64,000 bases of DNA from Microbacterium limosum (GTDB lineage Bacteria > Actinomycetota > Actinomycetes > Actinomycetales > Microbacteriaceae), in assembly GCF_036324365.1 (NCBI RefSeq), contig NZ_CP137080.1, forward strand, positions 1,798,001 through 1,862,000, written 5' to 3'. A program made the position numbers and the translations under genes. This document shows, piece after piece, positions 56,049-64,000 of the stretch. The notes under the pieces are model-generated. The model was not told the DNA's origin, searched no databases, and saw nothing but the letters and a program-made list of their open reading frames with translations. How positions within the stretch are numbered: the first letter of the stretch is position 1; each line of letters opens with the position of its first letter.

Positions 56049-56612
56049 ATGCTTAAGAAGTCTGTCCTTGCCGTCCTGGCCGCATCCGCTCTCTTTCTCG
56101 GAGGAGCGAGCGCCGCGAACGCACAGCCCGATCTGGGCGACTATCCCGACGATGTGAGCGTCACGGTCTTCCCGACGGTGATCCGCCCGCTCGAGACGTC
56201 GACCATCACCTTCTCCGAGGACTACTTCGAGCCCGGAGAGATCGTCGCCATCGACGTGGCCGGCGAGAGCGGGGCCGAGGCGGGGCTGGCCGCCATCGCA
56301 CCGGCGGCGCGCTCCACGCTGACGACCTCGAAGGCCGCCAGCTCGGACGGCAGCCTCGTCGCCGTGTTCACGGCGCCCGCCGACGGCGACGGAACCTACG
56401 ACGTCTCCTTCAGCGGCAGCCGCGACTACACCGCGGTGATCACCGTCGTCCCGTTCGGCGTCGCCCTTCCGAGCGACGTCAGCGTCGGAGACTCGTCGCT
56501 GGCCAACACGGGCGGCGGTGTCTCACCCGTCGCAATCTGGGCGGGCCTCGGAGCGCTCGGCCTCGGCGTCGTCGCCCTCGTCGCGAGCATCCTTCGCCGC
56601 CGCCGCGCCTGA
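56049..56612 (+). CDS. Small LAXTG-anchored surface protein, paralogue
   Basis: A 187-residue exported protein with the same plan as the one at 53.6 kb: signal peptide (about 1-25), one beta-rich domain (VFPTVIRPLETSTITF, GTYDVSFSGSRDYTAVITV), then LANTG, a hydrophobic helix and LRRRRA. LANTG fits the class E sortase pattern. It has an extra acidic loop and lacks the cysteines of its relative. Its own promoter is likely. A strong terminator follows. Confidence 0.85.
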   Translation: MLKKSVLAVLAASALFLGGASAANAQPDLGDYPDDVSVTVFPTVIRPLETSTITFSEDYFEPGEIVAIDVAGESGAEAGLAAIAPAARSTLTTSKAASSDGSLVAVFTAPADGDGTYDVSFSGSRDYTAVITVVPFGVALPSDVSVGDSSLANTGGGVSPVAIWAGLGALGLGVVALVASILRRRRA

Positions 56613-56630
56613 CTCACCGGTCACAGCAGC

Positions 56631-56665
56631 GAATGCCCGCCCGGAGCACTCCCGGGCGGGCATTC
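56631..56665 (+). terminator. Hairpin terminator between convergent genes
   Basis: A perfect 14-bp stem (56631-56644 with 56652-56665) has a 7-base loop. It lies 18 bases after the LAXTG stop and 41 bases from the end of the LCP gene, and could serve both. Confidence 0.8.
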
Positions 56666-56706
56666 GCGTATTCGGCGACGGGGACGGGCTGCGGCCCGTG
56701 GACCGC

Positions 56707-58137
56707 TCACTCGCTGGGCGAGGGCGACGGCGGGTGCAGCGCCTGCTGCACGAGCTCGCGGATGTATGCGAAGTCAGGCTCCTCGGGATCGACGCCGCCC
56801 TCCGGCGTGAGCTCGATCGACGTCATCGGCAGATCCTTCGTCTTCATCGCGAGCTCGACGAAGTACGGCAGCATCGTCTCGGGGATGTCGGTTTCGACGA
56901 TGTCCTCTCCCGCCGCCGCGATCCCCTGGAAACGCTGCAGCACGTTCGCCGGGGTGAACTGGCGCAGGATCGCCTCCTGCAGCTGACGCTGCCGCTTCAT
57001 GCGGTCCCAGTCGCTCGTGGTGTAGCGCGACCGCGCGTACCACTGGGCGGTGTCGCCGTCCATCACCTGGGTGCCGGGCTCGATCCACCCGATCGCCCAG
57101 TCGTCCGCCGGCTGGCCGGGGTATGAGGGGCCGCCGCCCTCCGGCAGGCGCTGGTCGACCGTGATCTCCACACCGCCCAGGGCGTCGATGAGCGAGGCGA
57201 AGCCGTTCATGTCGATGAACACGTAATAGGGGATCTCGATGCCGAGCGTTCCGGCCGCGGCATCCTTCACCGCCTCGATCGCCGGCGTGGAACTGACGGC
57301 CGCCGCGCCGGGATAGAGCGTCGCGCCGTCGCGCAGGACGCCGACCTCGGTGAAGATCTCGTTCACCGCGCAGTGGGCGGTGCCGCACTCGGGCCCGCCG
57401 TAGCCGTCGGGGAACAGGTCTTGCATGGGCCCCTCGGAGAACGGCACGCTGACCATGTCGCGGGGTATGCCCGTGATGGTCGCGGCGCCCGACTCGGCGT
57501 TGATGGAGACCACGGAAATGCTGTCGGGACGCATCGAGTCCCGGCCCTCGCCGCTGTCGGCGCCGAGGAGCAGGATGTTGTAGTAGCCGTCGGAGGGCGG
57601 CACGGCGGCGCCGCCGGAACCGAAGATCGAGCCGATCGTGCCACGCGCGGTGCCGACGGCGGTGGCGGCGTACACCGCGCCGCCCGAGACCACCAGCAGC
57701 GCGGCGAGGGCTGCGGCGGGGATCGCCACGCGTGCCCCCGGACGCAGCTTGACCAGCCGCACCAGGCGCAGGGTGTCGAACGTGAGCACGATCCAGAGGA
57801 TCGCGTAGAAGACGAGGATCGCCTGGACGGCCAGCAGGGCGAACCAGTTGGTCGTGACGACGTAGATGGCGAACGGCCACAGCAGGAAGACGACGGCGCC
57901 CACGACGGCGAGCGCCCACAGCGCGAGGGTCGCCCCGAGACCGAACCGGCCGAGCCGGCGGCTTCCGGCGAGCACCTGCGCGGACCCCGGGATGAAGAGG
58001 TTGCAGGCGACGAGCCACCAGGCGCGGCGGCGCATCGCGTCACGATCGCCGCTCTGCGGGTACCGGAGGGGCTTCTCGTTGACGGCCGGCGGCACGATCC
58101 GCGCGGCCGCGGGGCGTGCGGCCGCGGCGACGCTCAC
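56707..58137 (-). CDS. LCP (LytR-CpsA-Psr) family glycan transferase
   Basis: A 476-residue membrane protein. Four hydrophobic helices lie between about 38 and 160; the last precedes the outer LCP domain (184-400). LCP marks are [62 protein letters not shown]. Such enzymes transfer lipid-linked wall glycans onto peptidoglycan, so this could attach the polymers made by the genes in this window. It overlaps the purE stop by four bases (GTGA) and is therefore cotranscribed with purine genes, an order seen in other Microbacteriaceae as I recall. Confidence 0.92.
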   Translation of the reverse strand: MSVAAAARPAAARIVPPAVNEKPLRYPQSGDRDAMRRRAWWLVACNLFIPGSAQVLAGSRRLGRFGLGATLALWALAVVGAVVFLLWPFAIYVVTTNWFALLAVQAILVFYAILWIVLTFDTLRLVRLVKLRPGARVAIPAAALAALLVVSGGAVYAATAVGTARGTIGSIFGSGGAAVPPSDGYYNILLLGADSGEGRDSMRPDSISVVSINAESGAATITGIPRDMVSVPFSEGPMQDLFPDGYGGPECGTAHCAVNEIFTEVGVLRDGATLYPGAAAVSSTPAIEAVKDAAAGTLGIEIPYYVFIDMNGFASLIDALGGVEITVDQRLPEGGGPSYPGQPADDWAIGWIEPGTQVMDGDTAQWYARSRYTTSDWDRMKRQRQLQEAILRQFTPANVLQRFQGIAAAGEDIVETDIPETMLPYFVELAMKTKDLPMTSIELTPEGGVDPEEPDFAYIRELVQQALHPPSPSPSE

Positions 58138-58649
58138 AGGCTCTCCTTGAGGCGGCGGTTCTTCTCCCCCACCTGCTCCTCCAGCTGACGGGCGTAGGCC
58201 TCGACACGGTCGGCGACGGCGGCGTCGGATACCCCGAGGATGCGCGCGGCGAGCAGACCGGCGTTCTTCGCGCCGCCGATCGACACGGTCGCTACGGGGA
58301 TGCCGGCCGGCATCTGGACGATGCTCAGCAGCGAGTCCATGCCGTCGAGGGTGGCGAGGGGCACGGGGACGCCGATGACGGGCAGCGCGGTCAAGGACGC
58401 GAGCATGCCCGGCAGGTGCGCGGCGCCGCCGGCCCCGGCGATGATGACCTTGAGGCCGCGAGCGCGCGCCTCGCGCCCGTACGCCATGAGCTTCTCGGGG
58501 GTGCGGTGCGCCGAGACGACCTCGACCTCGTGGGGGATGAGGAAGTCGGTGAGCGCCTGCGATGCATCGCTCATCACACGCCAGTCGGAGTCGGAGCCCA
58601 TGACGACGCCGACCTCGGGCGCCTCGGAAGAATGCAGCGGCCGGGTCAC
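58134..58649 (-). CDS. purE: N5-carboxyaminoimidazole ribonucleotide mutase
   Basis: A 171-residue class I PurE, moving the carboxyl group of N5-CAIR to give CAIR in purine synthesis. Marks are [20 protein letters not shown] and [14 protein letters not shown]. The partner enzyme PurK is encoded upstream in the same direction. The start is GTG with TAGCCT six bases upstream, predicting a leaderless mRNA separate from purK. It overlaps the LCP gene by four bases. Confidence 0.96.
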   Translation of the reverse strand: MTRPLHSSEAPEVGVVMGSDSDWRVMSDASQALTDFLIPHEVEVVSAHRTPEKLMAYGREARARGLKVIIAGAGGAAHLPGMLASLTALPVIGVPVPLATLDGMDSLLSIVQMPAGIPVATVSIGGAKNAGLLAARILGVSDAAVADRVEAYARQLEEQVGEKNRRLKESL

Positions 58650-58661
58650 CCGTCCAGGCTA
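58650..58661 (-). promoter_or_regulatory. -10 box of purE-LCP, predicted leaderless
   Basis: TAGCCT (58661-58656, minus strand) lies six bases before the GTG at 58649. Confidence 0.55.
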
Positions 58662-58720
58662 GGGCTTCCGGCTGCGAGAACGCCGTTGCGGCGCGCGTCC
58701 GAGAGTCAACCCGATGGGGG

Positions 58721-59854
58721 TCAGTCGAACTGCGCGGCCACCGCTCGCGCGTCGTAGCAGACCTCGTCGAGGTCGGAGCCGACGGCGGTGACGTGCCCGA
58801 CCTTGCGTCCGGGTCGCGGATCCTTGCCGTAGGTGTGCACCTTCGCGCCCGCGTGCTCCGCCAGGGCTGCCGGGAGACGGTCGGCCATCGTGCCCTCCGT
58901 GGGCCCGCCGAGGATGTTGACCATCACGGCCCACGGCTGTCGCGGCGAGGGATCTCCGAGTGGCAGGCCCAGAACGGCACGCAGGTGCTGCTCGAACTGT
59001 CCGGTCACCGCGCCGTCCTGCGACCAGTGACCGCTGTTGTGCGGGCGCATGGCGAGCTCGTTGACGAGCAGGCGCTCGTCCTCCGTCTCGAAGAGCTCCA
59101 CCGCGAGCATGCCCGTCACCCCGAGACCGTGGGCGATCGCCAGGCCGATCTCGCGCGCGACGACCTCCAGGCGAGCGGCCGTATGGGGCGCCGGAGCGAT
59201 CACCTCCGCGCAGACCCCGTCGCGCTGCACGGTCTCCACGACGGCGTACGAGGCCACATCCCCCGCAGGGGTGCGCGCCACCTGCTGCGCGAGCTCCCGC
59301 CGGAACGCGACCAACTCCTCCACGAGCAGTGCGTCGCCCGCCCCGGCTTCGGCGAGCGCGCGGATCCAGTCCTCCGCCTCCTCGGCGGAGCGGACGACGC
59401 GCACCCCCTTGCCGTCGTAGCCGCCGCGCGGGGTCTTCACGACCGCCCGGCCGTCGTGCGCGTCGAGGAAGGCCTGCAGCCCCGCCGCGTCGGTCACCGC
59501 GGCCCAGTCGGGCTGCGGCATCCCGAGCTCGGCGAGCCGGGCGCGCATCAGCAGCTTGTCCTGGGCGAACTGGAGGGCATCGGGGCCCGGATGCACCGCG
59601 ACCCCCGCATCGACCAGCGCGCGCAGCACCGGCTGCGGCACGTGCTCGTGGTCGAAGGTGATGACATCCACGTCGCGCGCGAACGCCCGCACCGTGTCGA
59701 TGTCGCGGTAGTCGCCCACCGCGGTCGCCGCCAGCGCCGCGGACATGCCGGGCTGCTCGGCGAGAACCCGCAGGTCGAGCCCGAGCTCGACCGCGGGTGC
59801 GATCATCATGCGGGCCAGCTGCCCACCGCCGACGACACCGATGCGCACAGACAT
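58721..59854 (-). CDS. purK: 5-(carboxyamino)imidazole ribonucleotide synthase
   Basis: A 377-residue ATP-grasp enzyme that makes N5-CAIR from AIR, bicarbonate and ATP, just before PurE. Marks are VGGGQLARMM, TFDHEHV, KTPRGGYDGKG (ATP-grasp loop), EELVAFRRELA and NELAMRPHNSGHWS. ATG 59854 is chosen because the family N-terminus (MSVRIGVVGGGQ) begins there and GGGAG lies just upstream; 38 open upstream codons are not conserved in character. Confidence 0.96.
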   Translation of the reverse strand: MSVRIGVVGGGQLARMMIAPAVELGLDLRVLAEQPGMSAALAATAVGDYRDIDTVRAFARDVDVITFDHEHVPQPVLRALVDAGVAVHPGPDALQFAQDKLLMRARLAELGMPQPDWAAVTDAAGLQAFLDAHDGRAVVKTPRGGYDGKGVRVVRSAEEAEDWIRALAEAGAGDALLVEELVAFRRELAQQVARTPAGDVASYAVVETVQRDGVCAEVIAPAPHTAARLEVVAREIGLAIAHGLGVTGMLAVELFETEDERLLVNELAMRPHNSGHWSQDGAVTGQFEQHLRAVLGLPLGDPSPRQPWAVMVNILGGPTEGTMADRLPAALAEHAGAKVHTYGKDPRPGRKVGHVTAVGSDLDEVCYDARAVAAQFD

Positions 59855-59909
59855 CCGACTCCCTTCGCCGCCTCCATCATGGCATCCGCGGCCGCGCGAC
59901 ACCGCGGCG

Positions 59910-60485
59910 TCAGAGCAGCGGGTCGGGAGGCCGCGGCGGGATGACGGCATCGGCGCCCGGCTGCGCATCGCGGTGGGCGAGGATCTGGCTGACCTCCACC
60001 TGGTCGGCGAGGGTCTCGTGCAGCAGGGCGGCGTCGGGCACGTCCACGAGCCGCAGCGGCTGGTCGATGCCGTTGCTGAGAACCACCGTCCCGGCGCCGA
60101 ACAGGCGCTGGATCGGACCCCGTCGCACCGAGATCGTGTAGCCCCGCGCGTGCGCGAACTCCCGCGTCCGTCGAGCGAGCAGCCCCGAGCGGGCGATGAC
60201 GCGACGCGTCGTGATCACGTAGCTGCGACTGAGCCAGACGAGCCACGGCAGCACGACGAGCAGCAGCACCACGATGCCGGCGACGGCCAGCAGCATCCAG
60301 TCCTCCAGCGGAGCGGGCAGGTTGTCGTAGAACCATCCCGTCGCTCCCGCCACGGCGATGAGCACGAGCGCCGACCACGTGAGCCTGCGGGCCGAACCGT
60401 GCACCTTGACCACCAGCCGCTCCGGCGCGGCGACACCCGGCGGCGGCGTCGCCAGACGGTTGCCGAGCGTCGTGGGCTGTGTCAT
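59910..60485 (-). CDS. PH-domain (bPH2-type) membrane protein
   Basis: A 191-residue protein with two helices (about 37-53 and 65-85), then a bacterial pleckstrin-homology-like domain (RSYVITTRRVIARSGLL, GTVVLSNGID). C-terminal tail proline-rich. Function unknown; it lies between purK and birA, a common order in actinobacteria. CAGAAT lies six bases before ATG, a weaker version of the leaderless pattern. Confidence 0.82.
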   Translation of the reverse strand: MTQPTTLGNRLATPPPGVAAPERLVVKVHGSARRLTWSALVLIAVAGATGWFYDNLPAPLEDWMLLAVAGIVVLLLVVLPWLVWLSRSYVITTRRVIARSGLLARRTREFAHARGYTISVRRGPIQRLFGAGTVVLSNGIDQPLRLVDVPDAALLHETLADQVEVSQILAHRDAQPGADAVIPPRPPDPLL

Positions 60486-60587
60486 GCGCCCATTCTGCCC
60501 GTGGGTAGCGGGGAGCGGCTCATCCCACGCGGGGCGTGTGACCGTGGATGACGGGGTATGGCGCGTTCCGGGCCGGCATCGGATCGC

Positions 60588-61376
60588 TCAGCGCACGTGG
60601 ACGACGTCTCCCGCGACGAGCGAGGTCGTGCCCACGTCGGTCCGCACGAGCAGGCCGCCCTCGGCGCCGATGCCCACGGCCTCCCCGATCACCTCGCGGG
60701 CTTCCGGGAGGATCACGCGCACGGCGCGTCCGACCGTGTCGCAGAGGGACTCGATCTCGGCGTGGATGCCGGCGACGACCGCGTCGCCCGCGGCTCGCAC
60801 GAGCGCGTCGATGTGCTCGCGGAGGGCGTCGACGTAATCGGCCAGCAGCGCATCGGCATCGGCCGTGATCCCGAGCGCCGCGAAAGACGTCGCCGTCTCG
60901 ATGGGAAGCTCCTCGACCGACATGCGCGTGTTGATCCCGGCTCCCACGACGATGCGGTGCATGCCGCCGACCCCCTCGGCGAGGATGCCGCTGATCTTGC
61001 GTCCGTCGACGAGAACGTCGTTAGGCCACTTCAGGCGAGCCGTGTGCACGCCCGCCAGCTGCGGCGCGATGGCGCGGGTCAGGGCCGCACCCGCCGCGAG
61101 CGGGATCCACCCGCGCGCGCTCGGCGGGACGCCCGATGCGTCGATCACGATGGATGCCGCGAGGGCCGTCCCGGGCGGCGCCGTCCAGACACGACCGAGC
61201 CTGCCCCGGCCGGCGGACTGGTCGTCCGTGACGAGCATCGACAGGTGGGGCCACTCCCCCGGGTCGGCGGATGCCGCGGCCACGAGGTCCGCGTTGGTCG
61301 ACCCCGTGCGCGGTGTGCACTCGAGGCGGGGCACGAGCGCGGCCGTGCGCGGGAGATCTGCGGCGGTCAGCGGCAT
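60588..61376 (-). CDS. birA: Biotin--[acetyl-CoA-carboxylase] ligase
   Basis: A 262-residue enzyme that attaches biotin to carboxylase carrier proteins. Marks are the biotinyl-AMP loop [27 protein letters not shown] and VGAGINT. It lacks the N-terminal DNA-binding domain of the E. coli protein, so it is a class I ligase without repressor role. It is divergent from the acyl-CoA carboxylase genes, whose partner subunit it serves. ATG is supported by TAGGGT six bases upstream. Confidence 0.94.
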   Translation of the reverse strand: MPLTAADLPRTAALVPRLECTPRTGSTNADLVAAASADPGEWPHLSMLVTDDQSAGRGRLGRVWTAPPGTALAASIVIDASGVPPSARGWIPLAAGAALTRAIAPQLAGVHTARLKWPNDVLVDGRKISGILAEGVGGMHRIVVGAGINTRMSVEELPIETATSFAALGITADADALLADYVDALREHIDALVRAAGDAVVAGIHAEIESLCDTVGRAVRVILPEAREVIGEAVGIGAEGGLLVRTDVGTTSLVAGDVVHVR

Positions 61377-61388
61377 CCGCCCACCCTA
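61377..61388 (-). promoter_or_regulatory. -10 box of birA, predicted leaderless
   Basis: TAGGGT (61388-61383, minus strand) lies six bases before the ATG at 61376. The 189-base space to accD also holds an imperfect inverted repeat, CCGGAG...GGTCCTCCGG (about 61409-61444), of unknown role. Confidence 0.55.
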
Positions 61389-61552
61389 CCGGCGCGAGGC
61401 CGTTTCATCCGGAGGAGGACCGCACCCCGGGGAAGGTCCTCCGGGCGCAGACACCTCACCACGCTGAAGGTCACGGCGCCTGAGCAGATGCACAGCACAT
61501 CACGCCTGTCGTTGTCGCTCTCCTCCAAGCGATCGGGCGCGGCACCCCCGGA

Positions 61553-61565
61553 TAGAGTGAAGTCC
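61553..61565 (+). promoter_or_regulatory. -10 box of accD, predicted leaderless
   Basis: TAGAGT (61553-61558) is followed by seven bases and then the GTG at 61566. Confidence 0.5.
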
Positions 61566-63152
61566 GTGACTGAGCAGCCCGACCTGACCACCGCAGGGAA
61601 GATCGCCGATCTGCGCGCCCGCTACGACAAAGCGGTCGTCGCCGCCGAGCAGAAGGCGCGCGAGAAGCAGCACGCGAAGGACAAGCTGACGGCCCGCGAG
61701 CGCATCGAGCTGCTGGTCGACAAGGGCAGCTTCGTCGAGTTCGACGAATACGTGCGGCATCGCACGACCGCGTTCGGGATGGACAAGGCGCGCCCGTACG
61801 GCGACTCCGTCGTCACGGGCACCGGCACGATCCACGGCCGCACCGTCGCCGTCTACGCGCAGGACTTCTCCACCTTCGGCGGCTCGCTCGGCGAGGTCGC
61901 CGGCGACAAGATCATCAAGATCATGGAGTTCGCCCTGCGCGGGGGCATGCCCGTCATCGGAGTCCTCGACTCCGGCGGCGCACGCATCCAGGAGGGCGTG
62001 GTCGCGCTCGGCAAGTACGGCGAGATCTTCCGCCTGAACACCGCGGCATCCGGCGTCATCCCCCAGATCTCGATCATCATGGGGCCCGCCGCGGGAGGGG
62101 CGGTCTACTCCCCGGCCCTCACCGACTTCGTCGTCATGGTCGACAAGACGAGCCAGATGTTCGTCACCGGCCCCGACGTCATCAAGACCGTCACCGGCGA
62201 GGACGTCGGCATGGAGGAGCTGGGCGGCGCCCACACCCACAACACGCGCTCGGGCGTCGCGCATTACCTCGCCGACGACGAGGACGACGCGATCGACTAC
62301 GTCCGGACGCTCCTGGGCTTCCTGCCCGACAACAACATGGCGGAGCTGCCGACCTACGAGTCCGGGTTCGAGTTCGAGACGACGGATGCCGATCGGGCAC
62401 TGAACGCCGTGATCCCCGACTCGCCGAACCAGCCCTACGACATCCACCAGGTCATCGAGCGGCTCGTCGACGACGGCGAATTCCTCGAGGTGCAGCCGCT
62501 GTTCGCGCCGAACATCGTGATCGGATTCGGCCGCGTCGAGGGGCGATCGGTCGGAATCATCGCGAACCAGCCGTCGCAGATGGCGGGCACCCTCAACATC
62601 GACGCCGGCGAGAAGGCCAGCCGCTTCGTGCGGTTCTGCGACGCGTTCTCGATCCCGATCCTCACCCTCGTCGACGTTCCGGGCTACCTGCCCGGGACCG
62701 ACCAGGAGTGGACCGGCGTTATCCGTCGCGGCGCCAAGCTCCTGTACGCCTACGCCGAGGCGACCGTTCCGCTCGTCACCGTCATCCTGCGCAAGGCCTA
62801 CGGCGGCGCCTACATCGTGATGGGCTCGAAGCAGCTGGGCGCCGATGTGAACCTCGCGTGGCCGACGGCGGAGATCGCCGTGATGGGAGGCCAGGGCGCC
62901 GTCAACATCCTGTACCGCGGCGAGATCAAGCGCGCCGAGGCCGCCGGCGAGGACGTCGCCGCCGTGCGCACGCGCCTGGCGAACGAATACACGTACAACG
63001 TGGCCTCTCCCTTCCTCGCGGCAGAGCGCGGTGAGCTCGACGGGATCATCGAGCCCGCCGCGACCCGGGTCGCGATCGCGAAGGCGTTCCGCGCCCTGCG
63101 GAACAAGCGCGCGAGCCTGCCCCCCAAAAAGCACGGGAACATCCCGCTGTGA
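61566..63152 (+). CDS. accD: Acyl-CoA carboxylase beta subunit (carboxyltransferase)
   Basis: A 528-residue carboxyltransferase of the propionyl/acetyl-CoA carboxylase type, moving carboxyl groups from biotin to acyl-CoA for fatty acid synthesis. Both acyl-CoA and biotin oxyanion regions are visible: [28 protein letters not shown], then [26 protein letters not shown] and [12 protein letters not shown]. It works with a biotinylated alpha subunit not in the window. GTG 61566 fits a leaderless promoter. The epsilon subunit gene overlaps the stop by four bases. Acetyl versus propionyl preference cannot be told safely. Confidence 0.93.
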   Translation: MTEQPDLTTAGKIADLRARYDKAVVAAEQKAREKQHAKDKLTARERIELLVDKGSFVEFDEYVRHRTTAFGMDKARPYGDSVVTGTGTIHGRTVAVYAQDFSTFGGSLGEVAGDKIIKIMEFALRGGMPVIGVLDSGGARIQEGVVALGKYGEIFRLNTAASGVIPQISIIMGPAAGGAVYSPALTDFVVMVDKTSQMFVTGPDVIKTVTGEDVGMEELGGAHTHNTRSGVAHYLADDEDDAIDYVRTLLGFLPDNNMAELPTYESGFEFETTDADRALNAVIPDSPNQPYDIHQVIERLVDDGEFLEVQPLFAPNIVIGFGRVEGRSVGIIANQPSQMAGTLNIDAGEKASRFVRFCDAFSIPILTLVDVPGYLPGTDQEWTGVIRRGAKLLYAYAEATVPLVTVILRKAYGGAYIVMGSKQLGADVNLAWPTAEIAVMGGQGAVNILYRGEIKRAEAAGEDVAAVRTRLANEYTYNVASPFLAAERGELDGIIEPAATRVAIAKAFRALRNKRASLPPKKHGNIPL

Positions 63153-63385
63153 GCGGCGACGCCGCCCCGGAGGACCGACCCGCACCCTCGATCGAGGTGC
63201 GTCGGGGCACCCCCACGGTCGACGAACTCGCCGCTCTCATAGCGGTGGTCTCGGAGGCCTACGCCGCCGAGGCCAGCTCTGCGACGGCGCCGGAGGAGAC
63301 CCGTCCCTCGGCCTGGGCACGCAGCGCGCGGGGCCTGCGGCGCCCCCTGGACCGCGGTGCGGGCTGGGCCGGATTCGCCGGCTGA
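63149..63385 (+). CDS. accE: Acyl-CoA carboxylase epsilon subunit
   Basis: A 78-residue protein of the AccE/PccE type: [20 protein letters not shown], an Ala/Glu-rich link, then [14 protein letters not shown] and a Gly/Trp end. In Streptomyces and mycobacteria such subunits stabilise and activate the carboxylase. GTG overlaps the accD stop (GTGA), so it is made with it. Confidence 0.9.
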   Translation: MSGDAAPEDRPAPSIEVRRGTPTVDELAALIAVVSEAYAAEASSATAPEETRPSAWARSARGLRRPLDRGAGWAGFAG

Positions 63386-63540
63386 GACCGGCCGGAACGC
63401 CTCCCCGCGTCGTCGGCGGCCGAAACAATGGATGCCGCGACGCACCGCCGTGCCACCTGTCCCCCAAAGTACCTACAGACGGCGCCGGGGGGCCGACGCA
63501 TACTTGTAGAGCGTGACGCGATCATGCGTAGGGTTGCGAC

Positions 63541-63640
63541 CCCCGACTTTCGGGACAGCGGCCTCGCGGACGGTTTTCGGGTAACCTGTCCGCAACCTGG
63601 AGAGGGGCGGGCGGCTTCGCCGCCCCTCTCCTTCTTCATC
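63541..63640 (+). ncRNA. Possible small RNA of about 100 bases
   Basis: Starts about seven bases after TAGGGT (63529-63534). A small CCCGA/TCGGG hairpin comes first (63542-63554). A stem GCGGAC+GGTT with AACC+GTCCGC and a single bulged T follows (63566-63575/63583-63593), then the terminator hairpin. There is no start codon with a ribosome site. It matches no RNA family that I recognise. Confidence 0.4.
63599..63631 (+). terminator. Hairpin terminator
   Basis: A perfect 12-bp stem (63599-63610 with 63620-63631) has a 9-base loop and is followed by a pyrimidine-rich CTTCTTC. An alternative inner pairing GCGGC/GCCGC also exists. It may end the possible small RNA or read-through from accD-accE. 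Confidence 0.75.
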
Positions 63641-63695
63641 CGAACGCGTCGCTCCGGTTCGTCCCCCCGCCGGAGCGGCGCGTCGGGGTGTCCGC

Positions 63696-64000
63696 CTACC
63701 GGCCCGGATGCCTGATCTCGCGCCACAGGTCGACCGCGTCGTCACCCGACTCGTCGACGAGGAGTCGGCCGACGACCGTCACCGCGATCTGCGCATCCGG
63801 CGAGGTCCTGATGATGATGCGGTTCGAGGTCGAGCCCCGCAGGGTGTCGGCGAGTTCCTGCCTGATCGCACGGAGCGCATCGTCCGTGACACCCTCGAGG
63901 CCACCCTCGTCGAACACGCTCACCTGGGCACCGCGGCGCCGGGCAGCGTCGATCTCGGCTCGCACGGCGTCGTCGAGAAGCCGCGGACCGCGCAGTTCGT
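63696..64000 (-). CDS. Unidentified protein, C-terminal part only
   Basis: The frame is open from the right edge to the stop at 63696, giving about 101 visible residues. The stretch LRGPRLLDDAVRAEIDAARR leads in from the edge, then VSVFDEGGLEGVTDDALRAI, SNRIIIRTSPDAQIAVTVVG and a charged end. It looks like a small soluble alpha/beta domain with acidic character. I do not recognise the family. The true start is outside the window; the GTG at 63965 is not needed. Confidence 0.65.
   Translation of the reverse strand, partial: ELRGPRLLDDAVRAEIDAARRRGAQVSVFDEGGLEGVTDDALRAIRQELADTLRGSTSNRIIIRTSPDAQIAVTVVGRLLVDESGDDAVDLWREIRHPGR

Larger units (their letters stand above)
63386..63695. other. 310-base gene-free stretch between accE and an unknown gene
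   Basis: No protein-coding frame is convincing here. It holds a possible promoter (TTGTAG 63504-63509, TAGGGT 63529-63534, spacer 19), a ten-pair hairpin and a strong terminator, described separately. Since the flanking genes face each other, a small RNA is the simplest reading of the promoter and terminator. Confidence 0.6.

Noticed and set aside
63386..63540. tRNA or attachment site in the accE downstream space
   Set aside because: No cloverleaf or conserved T-loop sequence, no direct repeat, and no integrase gene nearby.

Overview
The window is high-GC actinobacterial DNA. A Microbacterium or another Microbacteriaceae member is my best guess. The basis is the gene content: a WhiB2-type regulator, LAXTG (class E sortase) wall proteins, a DUF4012 protein, a fused RmlC-RmlD, an acyl-CoA carboxylase beta/epsilon pair, and the purK-purE-LCP order. 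A second basis is the very frequent word GGATGCCG/CGGCATCC. The genus is inferred from sequence alone. There is no rRNA, tRNA, CRISPR array, insertion sequence or prophage that I can see.

Layout. About 1-11.1 kb is housekeeping and conserved actinobacterial genes: a truncated catalase, aquaporin Z, a divergent SpoIIM/RDD membrane pair, ahcY, DUF3499 with a zincin-like protein, and DUF5719 with a very large membrane glycosyltransferase. About 11.1-51.3 kb is dominated by cell-surface glycan synthesis. It starts with whiB and manA, then two coupled O-antigen-ligase-like proteins, GlfT2- and GlfT1-type galactofuranosyltransferases and a first ABC polysaccharide exporter. A second ABC exporter follows, whose ATPase carries a carbohydrate-binding-type tail, next to UDP-galactopyranose mutase (glf). 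After that comes a seven-gene operon (DUF6541 protein, five glycosyltransferases and a Wzx-like flippase). The region ends with two RgpF-type rhamnan proteins, the dTDP-rhamnose genes (rmlA, rmlB, fused rmlCD), GtrA, and a DUF2142/GT2/DUF2304 operon. Secreted proteins (CAP-domain, four-repeat) and a lipoprotein are interspersed.

About 51.3-58.1 kb carries two more glycosyltransferases, a DUF4012 protein between two small LAXTG-anchored proteins, and an LCP-family glycan transferase. About 58.1-64 kb returns to core metabolism: purE, purK, a PH-domain protein, birA, acyl-CoA carboxylase beta and epsilon, a possible small RNA, and the end of an unidentified gene.

Taken together, glf supplies UDP-galactofuranose, rmlA/B/CD supplies dTDP-rhamnose and manA supplies mannose phosphate. 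GlfT1/GlfT2, RgpF and the other transferases would build wall polysaccharides. Two ABC exporters and a flippase route would move them across the membrane, and the LCP protein would attach them to peptidoglycan.

The most unusual signals are non-coding. Runs of G lie in the loops of small hairpins in the leaders of both LAXTG genes and the CAP gene. A perfect palindrome overlaps the whiB -10 box. Many starts have a -10 box exactly 6-7 bases before the start codon, which predicts leaderless mRNAs. GGATGCCG words are roughly threefold rarer in the glycan region than in the flanks. A possible free-standing small RNA lies near 63.54-63.64 kb.
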